From Cyanobium sp. NIES-981 (GTDB taxonomy: Bacteria; Cyanobacteriota; Cyanobacteriia; PCC-6307; Cyanobiaceae): a DNA stretch of 46,344 bases. Both the position numbers and the translations under genes were made by a program. The stretch lies in assembly GCA_945896675.1 (NCBI GenBank), contig CAMDEM010000017.1:1-46344 (forward strand). Direction: 5' to 3'. This document shows positions 40,580 to 46,344 of the stretch, in pieces. The stretch's first letter is position 1; each line of letters opens with the position of its first letter. Below the pieces are notes generated by a model that was given only the letters and a program-made list of their open reading frames with translations, ran no database searches and was not told the DNA's origin.

Positions 40580-42361
40580 CTAGCCCACCACCCGCAGCTG
40601 TTCGCTGGCCTGCTCCCGATCCCACAGGCGTCGGTAGGTCCCGCCTTCGGCCAAGAGGTCATCGTGGTGACCCTGCTGGACCAGGCGGCCGTCTTCCATC
40701 ACCAACACCCGATCGCAGGCCGCAGCTGCCGAGAGTTGGTGGCTGATCATCAAGATCGTGCGTCCCTGGCCTTCCTTGGATTGTTCGGCGCGGATGCTGC
40801 GCAGGATGGCGGCTGCCGTGTTGTTGTCCACGCTTGCCAAGGCGTCGTCCAGCACCAGCAAGGGGGAATCCACGAGTAGGGCCCTTCCCAATGAGGTGCG
40901 TTGCCGCTGGCCTCCGCTCAAGGTGATGCCCCGCTCCCCCACCAGGGTTTCGTAGCCATCGGGAAAGCCCTTGATGTCTGCCTCGAGGCGGGCCTGTTGG
41001 GCAGCCCGCTCCACCCGGGAGAACGGCGCCTCCGGGTCCCCGTAGCGGAGGTTTTCGGCCAACGAGGCCGTAAACAGGAATCCCTCCTGGGGCACCAGTC
41101 CCACCAGCCCGCGCAGGTCAGACAAGGTCAGGCGGGTGATGTCGTTGCCATCGATCCAAAGTTGGCCGCTGGGCACTTCCACCATGCGACCCAGGGCCCT
41201 GGCCAGGGTGGTTTTGCCGCAACCCACCGGCCCCACGACGGCCACAAGCTCCCCAGGGGCCACCGAGAAACTCACGTCCAGGAGCGCTGGCCGGGAGGTG
41301 CCCGGATAGGAGATGGTGAGACCGCGGGCTTCGATGCTGCCCCGGCCTGGTTGGTCGACCCGCACCGGTTCGAGGGGCGAGACAATCCGGGGCTTGCGCT
41401 GCAGGATTTCCTCAATTCTCTCCAGGCTCACCTGGCCGGTTTGGAAGGTGTTGAGGGTGAAACCCAGCAGGGCCGTGGGGAACACCAACCGTTCCACGAA
41501 CAGGATCAGCGCCACGATGTCGCCGATGCTCAGCCGGCCCGATTCGAGTTGGCCGCTGCCGAGGGCCAACAGGATCAGCAAGCTGATCGATGAAATCCCT
41601 TCCAAAAGGGGGAACAGGGTGCTGCGGGTGCGCGCCAGGTTGAGGGCCGCATCGCGATAGACCCGGTTGCGTCCGGCGAAGGCGGTTTGTTCCGTCGCCT
41701 CCTGGCCATAGATCTTGATGGCGCTGATGCCAGAGAGGTCTTCCTGGATGAGATCGCTCAAGGAGGCCAGGGCCTCTTGCTGGCGCCGCTGTTGGCGCAT
41801 CATGCGGCCGCCAAACAGGCGCACCACCATCAGCATCAAGGGGTAAAGCCCAACGGCGGCCAGGCTCAGCCAGGGGTCAATCGCCAGCATCGCCGGCAAG
41901 GTAAGGGCATAGGCAAGGGCCGTGTTGGTGAGGCTGAGGATGGCGAAGCCGAGCAGGCGCCGCACGTTTTCCACATCACTGGTCGCCCGGCTGATCACCT
42001 CACCGCTGCCGGTGGTTTGCACCCAGCCGGGCTCCTGTTTCAACAGGTGGTCGAAAATCTGCTGCTTGAGATCGGCCTCCACCTGGCGGCCCACCCCAAA
42101 CACCAACATCCTGGAAATCAGCCGTACGGCCCCCATCACGGTGGCCATCACCACGATCAGCGCCGCCGCATGCAGCAAATCGCGCAGGGCAAATCCGTCC
42201 TGCAGGTCGTCGATCACCTGCCTGACCAGCAGGGGAATCGAGACACTCAGCACGTTGACAACCACCAACGCCAAGGCCCCCAGAAGGACGGCCTTTCTGT
42301 GGGGGCGCAGGTAGCGCCCGATGAGATCGGCTCGAAAGGCGCCCACGTTGGCCGTGATCAC
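40580..42361 (-). CDS. ABC exporter, MdlA/MdlB (SmdAB)-like half transporter
   Basis: A 593-residue half transporter with an N-terminal six-helix domain (about 20-310) and a C-terminal ATPase. Walker A is GPVGCGKTTLA, the Q-loop is LVPQEGFLF, the signature is ITLSGGQRQRTSLGRALL, Walker B is LLVLDDALASVD, and the switch His is in LMISHQLSAAA. The Asp after Walker B replaces the usual Glu, as in MdlA-like proteins, so it may be a low-activity site or need a partner subunit. Substrate unknown (lipid or drug export is usual). GTG start at 42361; the DUF3288 gene diverges. Confidence 0.93.
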   Translation of the reverse strand: MITANVGAFRADLIGRYLRPHRKAVLLGALALVVVNVLSVSIPLLVRQVIDDLQDGFALRDLLHAAALIVVMATVMGAVRLISRMLVFGVGRQVEADLKQQIFDHLLKQEPGWVQTTGSGEVISRATSDVENVRRLLGFAILSLTNTALAYALTLPAMLAIDPWLSLAAVGLYPLMLMVVRLFGGRMMRQQRRQQEALASLSDLIQEDLSGISAIKIYGQEATEQTAFAGRNRVYRDAALNLARTRSTLFPLLEGISSISLLILLALGSGQLESGRLSIGDIVALILFVERLVFPTALLGFTLNTFQTGQVSLERIEEILQRKPRIVSPLEPVRVDQPGRGSIEARGLTISYPGTSRPALLDVSFSVAPGELVAVVGPVGCGKTTLARALGRMVEVPSGQLWIDGNDITRLTLSDLRGLVGLVPQEGFLFTASLAENLRYGDPEAPFSRVERAAQQARLEADIKGFPDGYETLVGERGITLSGGQRQRTSLGRALLVDSPLLVLDDALASVDNNTAAAILRSIRAEQSKEGQGRTILMISHQLSAAAACDRVLVMEDGRLVQQGHHDDLLAEGGTYRRLWDREQASEQLRVVG

Positions 42362-42423
42362 AACTGCAGGCCAACCTAGGGAGCCCCATCCCCGTCAAGC
42401 TGATTCAACGCGTTGCGTCCCCG

Positions 42424-42759
42424 ATGCCTGTTTCCGCCGTGTCAGCCGATCAGACCCATCCCCTCTATGCGACCGATCGCGATGCCATCGATCGGCTCCT
42501 GGCAGTCGAAGCGCCAGCGGACGACCATCTCGTGGATGCGGCCCGGCTATTGATGCGTTACGAGGGCTTTCCTGGGGCCCCTGATCTCAAGGACGACCTG
42601 GCCAAAGCCCTGCGCCTATGGGGCCTTAGCCGCGACCAACTGCACCTGCGTACCCGCCAGATTTGGGCCGATGGTTTCCGTCCCGCTCCGGTTGGCAACG
42701 AGGCAGCCAGCGAAGCCGTGGGTTCAGGTTTTGATACCTCAGACCAGGAAGGCAGCTAA
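42424..42759 (+). CDS. DUF3288 protein
   Basis: A 111-residue soluble protein matching the cyanobacterial DUF3288 family: DQTHPLYATDRDAIDRLL, LVDAARLLMRYEGFPGA, DLAKALRLWGLSRDQLHLRT and RQIWADGF. The last 25 residues are a Ser/Gly/Glu-rich tail. Function unknown. It diverges from the ABC exporter and precedes trpD by 188 nt that hold a leader-like structure. Confidence 0.85.
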   Translation: MPVSAVSADQTHPLYATDRDAIDRLLAVEAPADDHLVDAARLLMRYEGFPGAPDLKDDLAKALRLWGLSRDQLHLRTRQIWADGFRPAPVGNEAASEAVGSGFDTSDQEGS

Positions 42760-42822
42760 TCCAGACCACGAATCCAAACCACCCATCCAGCCCACGGTGA
42801 GATTCGTAATCCGTCTCTATTG

Positions 42823-42903
42823 ATGGCCAAATCCGCCGTCTTCGGGTGATAGTGGAAACGTCCCCATCACCCGGCCCGGTGTGCTTTGCACCCGGGCTTT
42901 TTT
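42823..42903 (+). promoter_or_regulatory. Attenuator-like leader upstream of trpD
   Basis: An 8-codon ORF (42823-42849, MAKSAVFG) ends inside the left arm of hairpin 1: GGGTGAT (42844-42850) with ATCACCC (42866-42872). It is followed by a terminator hairpin, GCCCGG (42874-42879) with CCGGGC (42892-42897), and six T (42898-42903). GGGTG could instead pair with CACCC at 42889-42893, which would break the terminator. No Trp codon is in the short ORF. The terminator may simply end the DUF3288 transcript. Confidence 0.5.
42874..42903 (+). terminator. Intrinsic terminator between DUF3288 gene and trpD
   Basis: GCCCGG/CCGGGC stem with an inner GTG/CAC pairing and a TTTTTT tract, 115 nt after the DUF3288 stop and 44 nt before the trpD ATG. 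The strongest plus-strand terminator in the window. Confidence 0.85.
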
Positions 42904-42947
42904 CTGCCCATTTTTGGGCGACCAGTTCCTGAATCCCATCGTTAGCC

Positions 42948-43991
42948 ATGACCGCTTCAAGGAGCTGGCCCGCCCTGCTCAACCAGCTTTTACTGCGGCA
43001 AGACCTCACCGCTGAGCAGGCGGCAGGCCTGATGGAGGGATGGCTCGAAGCCCAGATTGACCCCGTGCTCACCGGTGGCCTGCTGGTGGCCCTCAGCGCC
43101 AAGGGAGTCAACGGCGAAGAACTGGCTGGGATGGCCCAGGTGCTGCGCCAGGCCTGTGCGATGCCGCCATCGCGACCGGCGCTGCATCTGGTGGACACCT
43201 GCGGCACGGGGGGCGATGGGGCCAATAGTTTCAACATCTCCACGGCGGTGGCCTTCGTGGCTGCTGCCTGTGGCGCCTCCGTTGCCAAGCACGGGAACCG
43301 CAGTGCCAGCGGCAAGGTGGGCTCAGCCGATGTGCTCGAAGCCCTCGGCATTTGTCTTGGGGCACCCCAGGAGCAGGTGGTGGCAGCCCTGGGCCAGGCA
43401 GGGCTCACCTTCCTCTTTGCTCCGGGTTGGCATCCAGCCCTGGTGGGGCTGGCACCCTTGCGGCGCAGTTTGGGGATTCGCACCGTGTTCAACCTGCTGG
43501 GCCCGCTGGTCAATCCGCTGCGGCCCGACAGCCAGGTGTTGGGGGTGGCGAGGATGGAGCTGCTCGATCCGATGGCCGAGGCCCTCGCCCGCCTGGGGTT
43601 GGAGCGGGCCGTGGTGGTCCATGGGGCTGGCGGTCTCGATGAGGCTTCCCTGGCAGGTCCCAACACCCTGCGTCTGGTGGAGGCGGGCCAGATTCGGGCC
43701 GCCGAGCTTGACCCTGGGGCCCTTGGCTTGCAGATAGCCCCCATCGAGGCCCTCGCCGGTGGCGATCTGGCCCTGAATCGCTCCATTCTTGAAGCTGTTT
43801 TGCAAGGCCGCGGCAGCCAGCCCCAGGGGGATGTGGTGGCCCTGAATGCGGCCCTGGTGCTCTGGGCTGCAGGCGTGGTCGATGCCGTGCCAGAGGGATT
43901 GGCCTTGGCCCAACGGGCCGTGGCCGATGGCCTTGGCTGGCAGAAGCTCCTAGCCCTGCGTCAGGCCCTGCCCGCCCCCGTTGCGGGATGA
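42948..43991 (+). CDS. trpD: Anthranilate phosphoribosyltransferase
   Basis: Second step of the tryptophan branch: anthranilate plus PRPP. The 347-residue protein has [19 protein letters not shown] (PRPP-binding GTGGD), [20 protein letters not shown] and [22 protein letters not shown] 42948. The stop overlaps the carA start (ATGA at 43988-43991), coupling a tryptophan gene to pyrimidine/arginine synthesis; both pathways use glutamine- or PRPP-linked chemistry, but the link may only be positional. Confidence 0.97.
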   Translation: MTASRSWPALLNQLLLRQDLTAEQAAGLMEGWLEAQIDPVLTGGLLVALSAKGVNGEELAGMAQVLRQACAMPPSRPALHLVDTCGTGGDGANSFNISTAVAFVAAACGASVAKHGNRSASGKVGSADVLEALGICLGAPQEQVVAALGQAGLTFLFAPGWHPALVGLAPLRRSLGIRTVFNLLGPLVNPLRPDSQVLGVARMELLDPMAEALARLGLERAVVVHGAGGLDEASLAGPNTLRLVEAGQIRAAELDPGALGLQIAPIEALAGGDLALNRSILEAVLQGRGSQPQGDVVALNAALVLWAAGVVDAVPEGLALAQRAVADGLGWQKLLALRQALPAPVAG

Positions 43992-45151
43992 TGGGGCGAT
44001 CTGTACTGCCTCTTTTGAGCGAGTCTGCCGCTGCGGCTGTTCTTGTCCTCGCCGATGGCACCGTGCTGCGCGGTCAGGCGTTTGGTGCAACGGGAACAGT
44101 CATTGGCGAAGCGGTGTTCAACACCGGCATGACCGGTTACCAGGAAGTCATGACCGATCCGAGCTATTCGGGTCAGCTCGTGACCTTCACCTATCCCGAG
44201 CTCGGCAATACGGGGGTCAATGCCATTGACCAGGAAGCCGATCGGCCCCACGTGCGCGGGGTGATTGCCCGGCAGCTGGCCCCCGCCGCGAGCAACTGGC
44301 GCTCGGAAGGGGACCTGCAGCAGTGGTTGGATCGCCATGGCGTTGTGGGCATTGCCGGGGTCGATACCCGCGCCCTGGTCCGCCATCTCCGCGACGGTGG
44401 TGCCGTGAATGGGGCCATCAGCAGTGATGGCACCACCCCCCAAGCGCTCCTGGAGCAGGTGCGTTCTGCCCCCTCCATGACCGGACTCAACCTGGCGGCC
44501 CAGGTGAGCACCCGGGAGCCCTACACCTGGACCAAGCCTTGCCCCGCGGCCTTCGATGCGCGGCTGCAGAGCAGCCCAAAACGGCCGTTCCATGTGGTGG
44601 CGATCGATTTCGGGATCAAGCGGGCCATCCTCGAGCGCCTGGTGGCCCATGGCTGCACGGTCACCGTGCTGCCGTCTGACAGCAGCCTGGAGCAGGTGTT
44701 GTCCCACCAGCCTGAGGGGGTGTTCCTCTCCAATGGACCCGGCGATCCGGCTGCCGTGAGCGAGGGCATTGCCCTGGCGGCAGGTTTGTTGAAGCAGGCC
44801 AACCTGCCTGTCTTTGGCATTTGTCTTGGCCATCAGATTTTGGGCTTGGCCCTCGGCGGAGCCAGCTTCAAATTGGGCTATGGCCATCGCGGCCTCAACC
44901 ATCCCTGCGGCACGCCAGGCCAGGTCGAAATCACCAGCCAGAACCACGGTTTCGCCCTTGATGCCGGTTCCCTTCCAGCTGATCGGGTGGAGATCACCCA
45001 TCTCAACCTCAACGATCGAACGGTGGCAGCTCTGGCGATGCGCCAGCAGCCAGTCTTCGGGGTTCAATATCACCCAGAGGCCAGCCCCGGGCCCCACGAC
45101 GCAGACCACCATTTCGGCCGCTTTGTTGCCTTGATGGAGGAGCGTCGTTAG
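43988..45151 (+). CDS. carA: Carbamoyl-phosphate synthase small (glutaminase) subunit
   Basis: Releases ammonia from glutamine for the large subunit, feeding arginine and pyrimidine synthesis. The 387-residue protein has [20 protein letters not shown] near the start and a class I amidotransferase domain with the nucleophile in [18 protein letters not shown] and the His/Glu pair in [15 protein letters not shown]. It overlaps trpD by 4 nt. carB is not in the window. Confidence 0.97.
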   Translation: MMGRSVLPLLSESAAAAVLVLADGTVLRGQAFGATGTVIGEAVFNTGMTGYQEVMTDPSYSGQLVTFTYPELGNTGVNAIDQEADRPHVRGVIARQLAPAASNWRSEGDLQQWLDRHGVVGIAGVDTRALVRHLRDGGAVNGAISSDGTTPQALLEQVRSAPSMTGLNLAAQVSTREPYTWTKPCPAAFDARLQSSPKRPFHVVAIDFGIKRAILERLVAHGCTVTVLPSDSSLEQVLSHQPEGVFLSNGPGDPAAVSEGIALAAGLLKQANLPVFGICLGHQILGLALGGASFKLGYGHRGLNHPCGTPGQVEITSQNHGFALDAGSLPADRVEITHLNLNDRTVAALAMRQQPVFGVQYHPEASPGPHDADHHFGRFVALMEERR

Positions 45152-45181
45152 GGCGTTTGGTGCAGAGATGGGGCGCTTCTG

Positions 45182-45613
45182 GTGCGACGTCTGCAGCTCC
45201 ACTTTTCCTACCTACAGTTCACCCCAGACCTGATCTGGGGGACTCGAGCTATTAACGACCTGCAGCGATTGACGGTCTCCCTGCGTGGTGGCTTTGAACA
45301 GCAGGCCAAGTGCCAGCTGTTCCGTTTCACCGGCCAGCTGGACACCTATTCCGACAAACAATTTGTTGAATTTTTGGGCGCCCATCGCCAAGACAGCAAA
45401 CCCTTGCTGATCGACCTCACCCATATCGATTTCATCGATTCGTCTGGTCTTGGCGCGTTGGTCCAGATGGCCAAGCACTGCCAGGACGAGAAGCAGCGGT
45501 TCCTGGTGGTGGGCAACGCCCGGGTCAAGCAGACGGTGAAATTGGTGCGACTGGAGGAGTTTCTCCATCTCCAGCCCGACCTCGACACGGCCCTGGGCAG
45601 CATCTCTGCTTGA
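45182..45613 (+). CDS. STAS-domain anti-sigma-factor antagonist-like protein
   Basis: A STAS domain (about 110 residues) with CQLFRFTGQLDTYSDKQFVE, LLIDLTHIDFIDSSGLGALV and LVVGNARVKQTVKLVRLEEF. The Ser in DSSGLG is the likely phosphorylation site, as in SpoIIAA/RsbV. Homologues control sigma factors or kinases. The start is unclear: the GTG at 45182 adds about 27 weak residues. The conserved part begins near DLQRLTVSL, where only ATT (45251), CTG (45260) or TTG (45269) are available. The gene follows carA by 30 nt. Confidence 0.85.
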   Translation: MRRLQLHFSYLQFTPDLIWGTRAINDLQRLTVSLRGGFEQQAKCQLFRFTGQLDTYSDKQFVEFLGAHRQDSKPLLIDLTHIDFIDSSGLGALVQMAKHCQDEKQRFLVVGNARVKQTVKLVRLEEFLHLQPDLDTALGSISA

Positions 45614-45681
45614 ACAAGCTCGCTGCTTGAACATGCTCGCTGCATGAACAGGCTTGCTGGCTGATTAGCCTCGCCGCTTGC
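45614..45681 (+). repeat. Four 17-bp tandem units, each a potential hairpin
   Basis: Units begin at 45614, 45631, 45648 and 45665. Unit 1 holds CAAGC-TCGCT-GCTTG, unit 2 CATGC-TCGCT-GCATG: the central stem base pair differs (A-T versus T-A) but pairing is kept. Unit 3 (CAGGC-TTGCT-GGCTG) has one mismatch and unit 4 is degenerate. The tract fills the spacer between the STAS gene and the mini-RNase III gene. Confidence 0.85.
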
Positions 45682-45682
45682 C

Positions 45683-46132
45683 TTGTTGTTACCCGAACCC
45701 GTGCCACCTGCTTCCCCCCCAGGCTGGTTGGCCTCCTCAGGGTGGTTAGACGGTCTTAAACCTGCCCCCCCCAGTGGAGATCTGGGCCCGCTGCAGTTGG
45801 CCTGGCTAGGGGATGCCGTTTGGGAATTGCACCAACGGCTCCAGCGTTGCCGTCTGCCTGCCAAGTCCCAGCTGTTGCATGCCGAAGTGGTGCAGGTGGT
45901 CAAGGCTGGCGCCCAGGCTGAGGCCCTGGGACGCCTGGAAGGCCTGCTGCGCGAGAGCGAGATCGACATGGTTCGCCGCGGCCGTAATCGGGCGGGTCGG
46001 GGCCCTCGCAATGGGGACCCGGGTGCCTACGGCCAGGCCACGGGTTTTGAGGCCCTGCTCGGCTGGTTGTTTCTCCATGACCCCCCGCGGTTGGCCGAGC
46101 TGCTAGATCACTTGAAGGAAAACGATCCATAA
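45683..46132 (+). CDS. mrnC: Mini-ribonuclease III
   Basis: RNase III catalytic domain without a dsRNA-binding domain; in Bacillus it matures 23S rRNA. About 149 residues from TTG 45683. GPLQLAWLGDAVWELHQRL carries the catalytic acidic signature, EIDMVRRGRNRAG the second motif, and TGFEALLGWLFLHDP the final Glu. A Pro-rich N-terminus of about 30 residues is variable, so GTG 45701 is an alternative start. It is immediately followed by an rRNA methyltransferase gene, which fits rRNA maturation. Confidence 0.93.
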   Translation: MLLPEPVPPASPPGWLASSGWLDGLKPAPPSGDLGPLQLAWLGDAVWELHQRLQRCRLPAKSQLLHAEVVQVVKAGAQAEALGRLEGLLRESEIDMVRRGRNRAGRGPRNGDPGAYGQATGFEALLGWLFLHDPPRLAELLDHLKENDP

Positions 46133-46150
46133 CACCTGCAAGGATTTTTT

Positions 46151-46344
46151 ATGAGCCCTCGATTTGAGCGCGGACCAGACAAGCGGATGGGCGCAGGTGG
46201 CCGCGGTGCGGGCCGTCCCCAACGCTTCTCGGGCCCGAAGCCTGAATGGAAGCGCGACGCCGATGGTGGGGGCCGGGAGAGACCGTCCCGTGATGCTGGT
46301 TCCCGTGAGGGTGGACCTCGGGATTCCTGGTCGCGCGCTGGCGG
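46151..46344 (+). CDS. Partial gene, probable SpoU/TrmH-family RNA 2'-O-methyltransferase
   Basis: Only the first 64 codons are in the window and the gene runs off the end. The visible part, MSPRFERGPDKRMGAGGRGAG and onward, is basic, Gly/Arg-rich and low complexity, like the N-terminal extension of cyanobacterial 23S rRNA (guanosine-2'-O) methyltransferases. AAGGA lies 7-11 nt upstream of the ATG. No methyltransferase domain can be seen here; the assignment rests on the N-terminus and on its usual position after the mini-RNase III gene. Confidence 0.6.
   Translation, partial: MSPRFERGPDKRMGAGGRGAGRPQRFSGPKPEWKRDADGGGRERPSRDAGSREGGPRDSWSRAG

Noticed and set aside
40840-40870. Asp in place of the catalytic Glu after Walker B of the ABC exporter
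   Set aside because: LLVLDDALASVD is common in MdlA/MdlB-type exporters, so it is a subfamily trait rather than a defect.
45614-45681. CRISPR-like array
   Set aside because: Units are contiguous without spacers and degenerate; there are no cas genes.

Overview
The window looks like chromosomal DNA of a GC-rich unicellular cyanobacterium, most likely a Cyanobium / Synechococcus (subcluster 5) type picocyanobacterium. The basis is a high-light-inducible protein, cyanobacterial-type quinone genes (menD, menB, ubiD-like, solanesyl diphosphate synthase), glycogen synthase, and small families that I know mainly from cyanobacteria (DUF760, DUF1350, DUF2605, DUF3288, DUF4336). Genes are tightly packed, many overlap as ATGA or TGATG, and GTG/TTG starts are common. 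The genus is an inference.

Layout. 1-3825 (-): thrS-glk-thrB. 3882-8716: a DUF2605 protein, a lambda-type lysozyme-like protein, trpS with two unknown genes, and an Nramp metal transporter. 8788-12895: DUF4336, DUF760, lepB and menD. 11066-18073 (+): menD-menB-L,D-transpeptidase, then glgA-unknown membrane protein-murF, a quinone / glycogen / cell-wall stretch. 18074-23690: accessory-looking region with vapBC, a DUF296 protein with an apparent internal deletion, a winged-helix + AbiEii-like nucleotidyltransferase operon, an M48 protease, a YccF protein, an MNT-HEPN pair, a Hlip gene and a small gene behind a LexA/SOS-type box. 23695-28598 (-): ubiD-rrf2-aroA-glmU. 28638-33269 (+): comB, nitrilase, amidase, murI, sds. 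33280-37255: HAD phosphatase, acs, DUF1350, bcp. 37418-40458: DEDDh exonuclease, tRNA-Pro(GGG) with terminator, three small envelope-type genes, msrA and a small membrane protein. 40580-46344: ABC exporter, DUF3288, then trpD-carA-STAS-mini-RNase III-rRNA methyltransferase (cut by the window edge).

Working together: menD/menB serve phylloquinone; ubiD and sds serve plastoquinone; murF, glmU, murI, the amidase and the L,D-transpeptidase serve peptidoglycan; thrB, aroA and trpD serve amino-acid synthesis.

The most notable non-gene signals are: (1) a perfect 16-bp LexA-like palindrome between promoter elements ahead of a small gene of unknown function; (2) three toxin-antitoxin-type modules within 5 kb, one of them a poorly described wHTH/NTase pair; (3) short tandem repeats at several unrelated loci, 15 bp where coding and 17-20 bp where intergenic, including a run of 17-bp units that each fold as a hairpin with a compensatory change; (4) a 39-bp near-perfect palindrome holding both stop codons of the convergent acs and DUF1350 genes; (5) an attenuator-like leader before trpD. 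No CRISPR array, insertion sequence or rRNA was seen.
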